Assembly: GCA_947629735.1 (NCBI GenBank)
Contig: CANREX010000005.1
Location: 1 to 24,026, forward strand
Reading direction: 5' to 3'
Source of the DNA: an uncultured Clostridia bacterium
GTDB taxonomy: Bacteria; Bacillota; Clostridia; Christensenellales; Borkfalkiaceae
Length of the DNA stretch: 24,026 nt
Part shown: one piece after another, positions 15,137 through 22,712 of the stretch
How the letters are laid out: each line of letters opens with the position of its first letter
How positions within the stretch are numbered: the stretch's first letter is position 1
Program-made: the position numbers and the translations under genes
Notes under the pieces: model-generated
Databases searched by the model: none
What the model saw: the letters and a program-made list of their open reading frames with translations, nothing else
What the model was told of the DNA's origin: nothing

Positions 15137-15778
15137 TTACTCCTCACTCACGGTTGAATTGTCTTGAACTGCGGGGGCGGGTTGGGGCTGAGCCTCAGCC
15201 TGCTGCGCATTGGCGGCGTCCTCGGCGTCCATCTGCGCGAGGACGTCCTCGATAACGATTTCGCCGTTGTCGATCTTTTTCTGGAAATTTTCCAGCTTGG
15301 TGCAGTTGATATATCCCAACACGGCGGACGAAACGAAGCAAGCCGCGGAAGCAGCGAGCCAAAGAATGAGCATTACGTAGCTGCCTGCCGAGGATAAATC
15401 AATACCGAAATAGCGGACGTCGAGCGCGCGAGGGTCGGTCGCGGCGAGACCGGCGTCATATTTCAACGCTTCCAGAGGAAGCCCGAACATTCTTATAACC
15501 TGCACGACGGCGAGAGCGATAAGAACGTAAGAATATTCTTTTTTATAGCCCTTGATACCTTCCGAGCAAAGGAAAGCAACGAGCAAAAGCACAAGCGTCA
15601 ATATGACCGAGATGCCTATCTTCCAAACGCTGAAAAACGACGATTTATAGCCGTACAGCAGGCAGAAATAGAGGCAGTTGAACACGATGCCCAAAAGCGC
15701 GAGCGTCGCGGGCAACTTGTTGGTCTTATAGCGCAATATATCCGATTTTATAATTTCCTGATTGAGAGTGTTGTTCAT
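15137..15778 (-). CDS. Unrecognised four-helix membrane protein B of the transport operon
   Basis: The 213 residues contain four hydrophobic segments, near 23-44, 51-70, 82-102 and 131-153. The third loop carries DPRALDVRYFGIDLSSAG. A cytosolic C-terminal tail of about 55 residues starts with a charged, possibly helical piece (CTKLENFQKKIDNGE). It ends rich in Ala, Gln and Pro. I do not recognise the family. A strong ribosome binding site (AAGGAGGAG) lies upstream. Only 6 bp separate it from the preceding membrane protein gene and 5 bp from the ATPase gene, so the three are one translational cluster. An accessory part of the importer is plausible but rests on position alone. Confidence 0.82.
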   Translation of the reverse strand: MNNTLNQEIIKSDILRYKTNKLPATLALLGIVFNCLYFCLLYGYKSSFFSVWKIGISVILTLVLLLVAFLCSEGIKGYKKEYSYVLIALAVVQVIRMFGLPLEALKYDAGLAATDPRALDVRYFGIDLSSAGSYVMLILWLAASAACFVSSAVLGYINCTKLENFQKKIDNGEIVIEDVLAQMDAEDAANAQQAEAQPQPAPAVQDNSTVSEE

Positions 15779-15784
15779 AATAAT

Positions 15785-16720
15785 TTACTCCTCCTTTACA
15801 GGGCTGTCGGCGGACGCGGTATTGACTTCCACCTGTTCGGCGGTTTCAACGGCTTCCGTAGCAGCAGCGGCTTGCTCCGGCGTGCCGTCAGCAGCAGCGC
15901 CCTGCGCAAGCAATTTGTCCTCACCCTTCATCAGTTTGTATTTCCACAATGTGCAGAGCACAACGCAGGCGGCGTCCGCAAGGACGACTACAAACATTAC
16001 AAAGCCGAGTACAAAGTTATATGTTTGGTCAGGATCAAGGGGATAATCGGACATATACTCCGACTGATCCGCATAGTTGGCAGGAACGTCGCGAAATAGG
16101 TAATCTATTTCAAAGGGCAGACCAAAAGAGCCGTTGGTCTCATCGATAATCTTTTCTGATAACGCATTAGGATTGTCTTTAACGCTCTCTACTTCATTAC
16201 CGTTTTCATCAATCCTATAATATCTATATTCAAATTCGCCGTTCTCATCAACCTTATAATAAATAAGATTGCCGTCTTCGTCCCTTTCGTATTCAATTAT
16301 CGTTCTGCTGATAGTATGACCCGTGCCGCTTTCCCAATAGATATTGTTTTTATAAAGATCCATAAGGTTTGCAACCATTATTACAAGATAAAAAGCCACA
16401 ACCAATGCAAACGCCACAAAGAGACCGATTGCAACATAGTTGGTTACGTAATACTTCCTGCGGGTATGGCAAGCCATAAGGAACATTAAGGCTACCAAAA
16501 CTATCAACACAATTCCTAATGCGACCAATGTGGACACAAAACTCTGCGACGTATTCACAAAGTTTTTGCAATTTATCAAATCCCCGTCGTCTTTGTCTAT
16601 GTAACGATAAACGTCGCCGAGACCGCCCGTCAGAAATATAAGCGCGTATACAAATACGAGCGCCGCCACAATGAGCGAGACGAACATAAGGATTTTTTGA
16701 ACTCTCATTTGAGTTTTCAT
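15785..16720 (-). CDS. Unrecognised four-helix membrane protein A with a large external loop
   Basis: I do not recognise this 311-residue protein. Hydrophobic segments lie near 10-32, 61-84, 93-120 and 231-257. Between the third and fourth is a polar loop of about 110 residues rich in Tyr, Asp, Asn and Glu. It contains a repeated DENG pattern (KVDENGEFEYRYYRIDENGNE). With an even number of helices and a Lys/Arg-rich inside, this loop should face outwards, next to the binding protein. The C-terminal tail (about 55 residues) is Ala/Glu-rich and cytosolic, similar in composition to the tail of the next protein. GGGGAG lies 7 bp before the ATG. It follows the binding-protein gene after a strong hairpin. 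Confidence 0.82.
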   Translation of the reverse strand: MKTQMRVQKILMFVSLIVAALVFVYALIFLTGGLGDVYRYIDKDDGDLINCKNFVNTSQSFVSTLVALGIVLIVLVALMFLMACHTRRKYYVTNYVAIGLFVAFALVVAFYLVIMVANLMDLYKNNIYWESGTGHTISRTIIEYERDEDGNLIYYKVDENGEFEYRYYRIDENGNEVESVKDNPNALSEKIIDETNGSFGLPFEIDYLFRDVPANYADQSEYMSDYPLDPDQTYNFVLGFVMFVVVLADAACVVLCTLWKYKLMKGEDKLLAQGAAADGTPEQAAAATEAVETAEQVEVNTASADSPVKEE

Positions 16721-16738
16721 TTCAAATCTCCCCTTTTC

Positions 16739-16787
16739 AATTTACATTCGGGTCGCCCGCCCGAAAGACGGGCGACCCATGTAAATT
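16739..16787 (-). promoter_or_regulatory. Long intercistronic hairpin behind the binding-protein gene
   Basis: A stem of about 19 bp pairs 16739-16759 with 16769-16787 (one 2-base bulge, 9-base loop). It includes ten GC-rich pairs but has no T tract on the coding strand. In operons of this kind such hairpins commonly protect the upstream mRNA and raise the level of binding protein over downstream products. That role is inferred here. Confidence 0.65.
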
Positions 16788-16831
16788 ATTGATTATTTAG
16801 CCAACAAATTTTTGTTCAATTTTGCAATCTG

Positions 16832-19549
16832 TTAGATCTTGAAGAGTCCTCTCAAAGAACCCCAAGCCCTTGAATAGTGCGTAATTCTGGTATCGAGACC
16901 GTTATTCTCCAAGCCTCTGATATAGCTCATAAGTTTGCCTGCATCTTCCTTCATGTCATAGTCACCGGATGTTGCGCCGTTCGTGCCGAGTTTAAGACCG
17001 GACTTATAGCCCCAGAATGCAAGGTCGATATAGACGTTGGAGTAACCCGCCGTAGAAGTGGGGTTGAATATACCGACGAGAGTGCCGGAACCATCGAGAT
17101 AGGTCTGAGCGGAGATAGCTGCGCCCTGATCGGAAGTTACGGGAAGGGTCGTAGGAGCTTCGGTGTACCACCAATTAGCCTTATCAATCGTCTGGGTAAC
17201 GTGCTTTATAGTGCCGTTGTTGAGAGCGGAAGCAACTACCGCAGAGCCGTCGAGTGCGCACTTAGCGGTGCACTGATATTCGAAGCCTTGGTCCTTGTTG
17301 CCTATGGGAAGAGCCGCGCCGACAACGCCACGGGCATAGTCGGTATACTTGGTAGCGTGGTTCTTCTTGTAGCCCGCCTTGTTGTCCGTAGACATCTTAC
17401 CGCTTCCGGGAACCTCGTTGCCGAGGAAGAAGTTCATGTTGTTGTCCGTCATAGTGGGGATATTCCTATCCTTGTATGCCGTGCCGGAATAAATCTTGTT
17501 GCCGTACATAAAGTACTTAGCGCGGTTAGCCGCGTTTTCAGCGGTATTTGCGATGAAGTACTGAGCATCGTCGTTGGTAGCTACTACGCCCGCAGCTTTC
17601 AAAGCCGCAAGATCGCCGACGCCGTTGGTAACCGATACGCCGCCTATCGTAGCCGTTACGGGGTTGCCGTACCAGTAGCCGTCAGCAGCCGTCTTTCCGG
17701 AAGCCATGTTGCCGTAAGAGCCGACTATCTGTCCGTCGTTGGAATACAGATAATCTACAAAGCCGAGAACCGCAGCGAGCTTGTTCGCATCTTCTCCGAT
17801 GGAAGCCTTGGGTATGCAGACACCGGTGTTCTTAACCGAACGCCAGCTTTCGGTAAATCTCATAACGGTTTCCGCTACATTGTTGCCATCGATATCCCAT
17901 CTGGAAACAGGGGTAAGGATGGGAGCGAAATCGAACTTGAACGCGTCAGCATCCGAAGTTCCCGTCCACCCGTCGGTCGCCTTGAAGCCGTCGGTCGTCT
18001 GGGTCTGAGCATAGTCATGAAGCATGAATGTCATGTTTGTCTCAGCCTTAGATATCTTGTTGATAGTCGCGGACTTAGCTGCAACCTTGTTGAAGAGAAG
18101 TCCTTCCTGAGCCAAATCATTGAGCTTAGCCGCTGCATCGTAGGATGCAGATTTCTGACGAGCGTCTTCAAGCATACCCCTGTTGTTTATATAGGTGTAT
18201 TCGAGGCGGGATTCCATGCCGCGTACGCCGTAGAGTTCGCCCGCGAGAGCGATGAGGTCGTTTTCACGCTGAGCCTTCATTTCACGTCCCGCAAGAGCCC
18301 ATACATATTCGGGATGACCTTGATATACTGTCATGCCGTCGAACTGATCGTAGTTGGTAACTACGCAGCGGAACATAGCCGTCATGAGGTCTGCGTCCCA
18401 AGCCGCGGAAGCGGAGTTGAATACGTCCGCAAGGTTGGATGCCGAGTACATAGCCGTGTCGGAAGACTTAGCAGCGTCAGCGGTTGCGCCCCTGTAATAA
18501 GCTACTTTGATATATTCGCGGAGTATGGTAGCGAGCTGAGCGCCCGTAACTTCGCCGTTCTTTGCGTTGATAGCCGCGTTCATTATATCTACGATATTGC
18601 CGCTGTCGCCGGTATAAGCCGCGCCTGCCGCAGCGTTATAAGCAGCGCCGAGACCTGCGCTCGTGCTCTTGGCAGCTTCGAGAGCCTTGCCGTAGTCGAG
18701 CTTTACATAGATAGTCTTGCTTGCGTCCGAGGGATCGGAAGTTTCAACTACCCAGTTTTCATTTGAGGTCTTGCCCATGAAAGATTTCGCAGCGGTAGCC
18801 GTGCCTTCAAGTCCCTTAGCGACAGCCTGAGCCTTGAAAGTGGTTGTGCCCGCGATCTTGTTCGTATCGTCGAGGACCTTTCTTACCCACTGGCGCTGAA
18901 CCATTTCATACTTTTCTATATCGTCGTTACCGTCGAAGTAAGGGATATAGTACATAGCGCCGTTCTTCGTGCTCATGGTCAGCGACCACTGAATTATGGG
19001 GTTCTGTTCAAGGAACGCCTTGTAGTTGGGCATATAGTCGAGATACTGGTTGATATCCAAAAGGCTATCCATGTTACCCATTATCTGAGACGCGGAAGCG
19101 TTGATGAGGTTGTGATTAGCAATGTCTTGCTCTTCGATTGCCTTGGAAAGCTCCGCACCGCTTCTGCCACCGACCGCAGTGTCTTTGAAATCGATTTTGA
19201 GCGTTTCGCCGAACTGCCTCCATGCGGGTTTCAGGCTATTTGCCTGAACTCTAACGCCGTCGATACCCGTCCACTCGGTAGCTATCTGAGACGCATCATA
19301 GGAAATCTTTCTGTCGGTGTTGGCAGAGTCTATGATGTTGACGTTGATCTGGGTGTTATCTGTCCAGGAAAGTTTGCCGTTCGCATCAACGGTGGGTTTG
19401 AAGTCGGGATTTCTTTCAATAGTACCCGCATCATTCCAGCCATCGGGAAGTTCTTCTTCCGTAGGGCCGCAACCGACGATGCCGAAAGCCATCGTTCCTG
19501 CCATTACGAGCGAAACCGCCGCAATGGCAATTTTCTTTGTCTTGTTCAT
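16832..19549 (-). CDS. Very large LplA/YtcQ-like extracellular solute-binding lipoprotein
   Basis: The signal peptide ends in a lipobox (IVGC, Cys27), so the protein is exported and lipid-anchored. The region around residues 160-225 is typical of LplA/YtcQ-like family-1 binding proteins in Bacillota: MDSLLDINQYLDYMPNYK, then NGAMYYIPYFDGNDDIEKY, then WVRKVLDD. Such proteins usually have about 500-550 residues; this one has 905. Extra material seems to lie in an Ala-rich helical stretch (about 230-400) and after residue 600. It should capture oligogalacturonides for the permeases encoded just upstream, although the ligand is inferred only from its neighbours. AAGGAG precedes the ATG. It lies 79 bp after the second permease and is followed by a stabilising hairpin. 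Confidence 0.9.
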   Translation of the reverse strand: MNKTKKIAIAAVSLVMAGTMAFGIVGCGPTEEELPDGWNDAGTIERNPDFKPTVDANGKLSWTDNTQINVNIIDSANTDRKISYDASQIATEWTGIDGVRVQANSLKPAWRQFGETLKIDFKDTAVGGRSGAELSKAIEEQDIANHNLINASASQIMGNMDSLLDINQYLDYMPNYKAFLEQNPIIQWSLTMSTKNGAMYYIPYFDGNDDIEKYEMVQRQWVRKVLDDTNKIAGTTTFKAQAVAKGLEGTATAAKSFMGKTSNENWVVETSDPSDASKTIYVKLDYGKALEAAKSTSAGLGAAYNAAAGAAYTGDSGNIVDIMNAAINAKNGEVTGAQLATILREYIKVAYYRGATADAAKSSDTAMYSASNLADVFNSASAAWDADLMTAMFRCVVTNYDQFDGMTVYQGHPEYVWALAGREMKAQRENDLIALAGELYGVRGMESRLEYTYINNRGMLEDARQKSASYDAAAKLNDLAQEGLLFNKVAAKSATINKISKAETNMTFMLHDYAQTQTTDGFKATDGWTGTSDADAFKFDFAPILTPVSRWDIDGNNVAETVMRFTESWRSVKNTGVCIPKASIGEDANKLAAVLGFVDYLYSNDGQIVGSYGNMASGKTAADGYWYGNPVTATIGGVSVTNGVGDLAALKAAGVVATNDDAQYFIANTAENAANRAKYFMYGNKIYSGTAYKDRNIPTMTDNNMNFFLGNEVPGSGKMSTDNKAGYKKNHATKYTDYARGVVGAALPIGNKDQGFEYQCTAKCALDGSAVVASALNNGTIKHVTQTIDKANWWYTEAPTTLPVTSDQGAAISAQTYLDGSGTLVGIFNPTSTAGYSNVYIDLAFWGYKSGLKLGTNGATSGDYDMKEDAGKLMSYIRGLENNGLDTRITHYSRAWGSLRGLFKI

Positions 19550-19628
19550 TTATCTTTCTCCTTATTTTATTTTTGTTATTAAAAGGTTTTTTACCTATTT
19601 AATCTTTAATTAAACTACGTCTTTGTCT

Positions 19629-20597
19629 TTACTCTTTTACGCCGCCCATATTTACGCCCTTCGCGAAGTACTTCTGTATGAAGGGATAAATTACGAGGAT
19701 GGGGATAATGCTCAGAACTATGAAGGAATACAGCGTGCTCGTCGCCTGTCCTACACTCTGGAAATCGTGAGTATTATCGGCGTTGTACGTGCCCGTTATA
19801 TCCGTCTCTTTCTCTATAATGTCGCGCACGAGAACCTGCACGGGCCAACTGTACGACTGGTTTGCCGCGTTGGATACTTTGTACGCCCAGAAATAGCCGT
19901 TCCAACGGGAAATTCCGAAGAAGAGCGCGACGGTTGCGATAGTCGCCTTGCTCATGGGGATATATACGTTCATAAGGACCTGCAATTCGGTCGCGCCGTC
20001 TATCCTCGCCGCCTCCTCGATTTCTGTGGGAACACCTTCGAAAGAGTTCCTCAACAGAATTATGTTGGTCGCGTTCATGCCCATTGCAAGAACTATCAGC
20101 CACTTCAAGTCGATGTCGCTCCAAGTCTTTCCGCCGACAAGCGTCGCGAGCGTATCACCCGTCACCTTGTAGTTCAAGAAGGTGGGAATTATACCTGCTG
20201 CAAACCACATTGTGAATACGAGGAAGAAGTTGAAGCCGTGTCTGCCTATCAATCTCTTCTTGGAAAGCGCGTACGCGCCGAGTATGGAGTATACCAAGCA
20301 CCAAACCGTGCCGAGGAACGCAACGAATATCGTGTTCGCGTAGCTGACCCAGAACATATTGTAGTTGAACGCGTACTTAAACGCCTCTACCGCAAAACCG
20401 AATCTATACGCGCCGTCTGCGCCGCCGCCTATCACGGGCCAGAGAACGACCTGGTTGCTGGAAACCGCCTCGCTCGAACTGAACGCGCCCGCAAGCACGA
20501 ATATCAGAGGATATAAGCACAAGAGCGCAAAGACTACCATGAAGACATAAGCTACAATTTTGAATATAAGCTCTGATACTTCTGTTTTTCTTTTCAT
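19629..20597 (-). CDS. Carbohydrate ABC transporter permease, LplC/YtcP type
   Basis: The 322 residues contain about six membrane helices. The MetI-type EAA loop reads EEAARIDGATELQVLMNVYIP near residues 190-210, where the ATPase docks. The N-terminus (LCLYPLIFVLAGAFSS) and the C-terminus (YFAKGVNMGGVKE) are those of LplC/YtcP/AraQ-like subunits, which pair with LplB-type partners in importers of complex oligosaccharides. It lies 15 bp behind the partner permease, with AGGAGGG upstream of the ATG. Together with the binding protein and ATPase encoded downstream it completes the importer. Family is certain; substrate is inferred. Confidence 0.95.
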   Translation of the reverse strand: MKRKTEVSELIFKIVAYVFMVVFALLCLYPLIFVLAGAFSSSEAVSSNQVVLWPVIGGGADGAYRFGFAVEAFKYAFNYNMFWVSYANTIFVAFLGTVWCLVYSILGAYALSKKRLIGRHGFNFFLVFTMWFAAGIIPTFLNYKVTGDTLATLVGGKTWSDIDLKWLIVLAMGMNATNIILLRNSFEGVPTEIEEAARIDGATELQVLMNVYIPMSKATIATVALFFGISRWNGYFWAYKVSNAANQSYSWPVQVLVRDIIEKETDITGTYNADNTHDFQSVGQATSTLYSFIVLSIIPILVIYPFIQKYFAKGVNMGGVKE

Positions 20598-20612
20598 AAA
20601 GCCTTGCCCTCC

Positions 20613-21662
20613 TTAGTACAGCGAAACGTTCGCCGCCTTGCGGGATACGGTATTCGCGCCGATAACCAGAATCATACCGATCAGGTTGTTGGTCATTTCA
20701 GCCGCGATACCCTTGCCGTCGCCCCAGCTGTTTGCGAGCGTCGCGACTATCTGAGACGCCGAGTCGTTGCCGGTCGAGTGAAGCAGGTAAACTTTTTCAT
20801 ATCCTACGGAGAGAAGTCCGCCTATCTTCATTATAAGCATTATGACGACGGTGGAAAGTATGCTGGGTATTACGACGTAGCGCATCTGCTGCATCTTGCC
20901 CGCACCGTCTATCTGCGCCGCCTCGTATGATGTCGGCGAGACGGCTATTACCGCCGCGAAGAATACGATCGAATCATAGCCCGCGTGTTCCCATAGCTCC
21001 GTAATTACATACAGCGCGCGGAAATATCTCGCGTCAAAGAAAATGCCGCCGACCAACGCCTCTTTTAAAGGAACGTTGTTAGGCCCGAATAAAGATATCA
21101 ATTTGGCAACCGCACCATAATCGCCTTTATCGCTGCCGTTGAGAAGAATAAGCGCTATCGAGGTTACGATAACCGTCGAAAGGAACTTCGGCAGATAAAC
21201 GAGGACTTGTACGGTCGAACGGACTACGTTGGACTTGATCTCGTTGAAGAACAATGCCAAAATTATAGGCATCGGGAAACCGAATAACAGGTTATAGAAC
21301 GCTATTATAAACGTGTTCCTGAACGCAGGCCAGAATTTAGTCGCTTGCGAGCCTACAAATATATCCAGGAAGTTGTTGACACCGTACCAATTCATGTTGT
21401 CGGTGTTGCCGTTTGCGCCCGGCGTTTTATAGTCCTTAAACGCGCCGAGCAGCTGCGTCATCGGAGCATAACGCCACAGAACGTACACCAAAATCATCGG
21501 CAGAAGCATTGCGTATAACCGCCAATCCTTCAATACCGCAAGACCTATGGTGCGCCATCTGTTCTTTTCTGTCTGATCCCTTACCTGCTGCTCTGCCGGC
21601 ATCGAGTATGTGCCCGTCGCCTCGTCGTAGGTAAGGAAATCATCACATTTCATTTTGAACAT
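20613..21662 (-). CDS. Carbohydrate ABC transporter permease, LplB/YteP type
   Basis: The 349 residues begin with a cytosolic stretch of about 45 residues that is longer than usual (MKCDDFLTYDEATGTYSMP). About six membrane helices follow, starting at YAMLLPMILVYVLWRYAPM. The EAA loop YEAAQIDGAGKMQQMRYVVIP (about 246-266) marks it as a MetI-type subunit. LplB/YteP proteins form a heterodimer with LplC-type subunits to import pectin-derived and other complex oligosaccharides. GGAGGG lies 7 bp before the ATG; an ATG three codons later is a possible alternative. It is the first recognisable transporter gene, 207 bp behind the six-helix membrane protein, a gap that holds paired palindromes. Confidence 0.95.
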   Translation of the reverse strand: MFKMKCDDFLTYDEATGTYSMPAEQQVRDQTEKNRWRTIGLAVLKDWRLYAMLLPMILVYVLWRYAPMTQLLGAFKDYKTPGANGNTDNMNWYGVNNFLDIFVGSQATKFWPAFRNTFIIAFYNLLFGFPMPIILALFFNEIKSNVVRSTVQVLVYLPKFLSTVIVTSIALILLNGSDKGDYGAVAKLISLFGPNNVPLKEALVGGIFFDARYFRALYVITELWEHAGYDSIVFFAAVIAVSPTSYEAAQIDGAGKMQQMRYVVIPSILSTVVIMLIMKIGGLLSVGYEKVYLLHSTGNDSASQIVATLANSWGDGKGIAAEMTNNLIGMILVIGANTVSRKAANVSLY

Positions 21663-21698
21663 TCAGATTCCCTCCATAACATTTTGCTAAAAAACTAC

Positions 21699-21843
21699 TC
21701 AAAACGGTTATCCCCGCTTTGATATCTTAACCCTTATCGTCTTTGCGCTTTTGTTTGCGCCTGTTATCCGCGCTTTTCGCTTTTAACGCTCTTTCTTTGC
21801 GCTTTTCGCTTTCGCGCGCTTCAAAACGGCTTGCCCGCTTTGA
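21699..21843. promoter_or_regulatory. Paired near-palindromic sites in front of the permease genes
   Basis: Two copies of TCAAAACGG..(5-6 bp)..CCGCTTTGA lie at 21699-21722 and 21821-21843, about 122 bp apart; each is an imperfect 9-bp inverted repeat. Between them are degenerate copies of gcgcttttcgcttt. They could be operators for a regulator of the permease genes, with looping, or just a local duplication. I found no convincing promoter between them. Confidence 0.45.
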
Positions 21844-21869
21844 ATTCCCTTATCATTATTTATATATTG

Positions 21870-22553
21870 TCAATACAAGTCGTTGTCTTTGTTAAGTACG
21901 GCGAAGTCCTCTTCATCGAACTCCAAGACGTCCTCGCCGCGCTCCGCCTGACGCCGCTTTTCTTCCTGCTCGCCCTTGACGCGCTTTAAATACGTGAGCT
22001 GATCTTCGTACATGCCGTCGAGCTTTCTGAGCACAAGCGTTATCACTATCGCCATCGCCAACGACAGAAGCCCCGTCAGCCCGAAGCCGAAATTCGACGA
22101 CAAACTCGATACGAACGGGAAACCGCATATCGCGTTGAGCGCCGTTATCGCCAGATTCTGCAATACCCAGCCGCCCGTCACAAACAGCGCCGTCCAATAA
22201 TATTTGGACGCTATCTTTTCCTTCCCCGCAAATTTCAGCACAAGCAGCATCAACATCAGCGCGCCGCTGCCTACGCCATAACTCAAATAGCTTTGCCACA
22301 TGGTCCGGTTATACAGCAGGGAAAGGAGAATTCCGTCGCCTACCGCATAAAAAACACTATACCATCCCCACCGCATCATTACCAACAATGTTATGGGGAC
22401 TGTCAGGGAAAACGAAAATATCGCGGCTGTGCCAAATAAAATCGACGCATAGTATTCCAACAGATCAAAAATAATCAATATAACCGCGAAGATTACCAAA
22501 TCGGTCGTCCTGTACTGCCCGATTGATATCAATCTTGAACCGTTTTTTCGCAT
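21870..22553 (-). CDS. Six-helix membrane protein at the head of the transport operon (ECF S-component-like topology, family uncertain)
   Basis: The 227 residues contain about six hydrophobic segments, near 17-40, 44-62, 65-83, 89-110, 119-145 and 153-178. A charged cytosolic tail of about 48 residues follows (KRVKGEQEEKRRQAERGE...). The layout and phrases such as TVPITLLVMMRWGWYSVFYAVGDG recall ECF transporter S components, but I cannot confirm this and no ECF motor genes are nearby. The ATG is forced: an in-frame stop lies three codons upstream. No ribosome binding site is visible; the palindrome ATTACGTAAT lies in its place at 22554-22563. It has its own promoter at 22617-22645 and reads towards the permease genes. 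It might be an accessory part of the importer or an unrelated vitamin or metabolite uptake protein. Confidence 0.75.
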   Translation of the reverse strand: MRKNGSRLISIGQYRTTDLVIFAVILIIFDLLEYYASILFGTAAIFSFSLTVPITLLVMMRWGWYSVFYAVGDGILLSLLYNRTMWQSYLSYGVGSGALMLMLLVLKFAGKEKIASKYYWTALFVTGGWVLQNLAITALNAICGFPFVSSLSSNFGFGLTGLLSLAMAIVITLVLRKLDGMYEDQLTYLKRVKGEQEEKRRQAERGEDVLEFDEEDFAVLNKDNDLY

Positions 22554-22616
22554 ATTACGTAATTATTCACAAAATTCAGGGCGCAATAATGTTATATTAT
22601 CACACTTAGCTTAATC

Positions 22617-22645
22617 ATTATAACACGGGGGTAAATAAAAATCAA
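22617..22645 (-). promoter_or_regulatory. Sigma-A-type promoter heading the transport operon
   Basis: On the minus strand TTGATT (22640-22645) is followed after exactly 17 bp by a perfect TATAAT (22617-22622). The expected start near 22610 leaves a leader of about 57 nt before the ATG at 22553. It is back-to-back with the pectinesterase promoter, the two -35 boxes being only 12 bp apart. Confidence 0.8.
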
Positions 22646-22657
22646 TACTTTTTTTAA

Positions 22658-22686
22658 TTGTTTCACAAAAAAATTTGTGATATAAT
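22658..22686 (+). promoter_or_regulatory. Pectinesterase promoter with operator-like palindrome in its spacer
   Basis: TTGTTT (22658-22663) and a perfect TATAAT (22681-22686) are 17 bp apart. The spacer is filled by the inverted repeat TCACAAA-aaaa-TTTGTGA (22663-22680). A protein bound there would block RNA polymerase, so this is a strong candidate operator. The regulator is not encoded in the window. Confidence 0.8.
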
Positions 22687-22712
22687 CGATTATGTCAAAG
22701 GAGAGTTTTTTT

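Noticed and set aside
22692..22712. Upstream ATG as the start of the pectinesterase
   Set aside because: It lies at or before the predicted transcription start and upstream of the ribosome binding site AAAGGAGAG, which fits the ATG at 22713.
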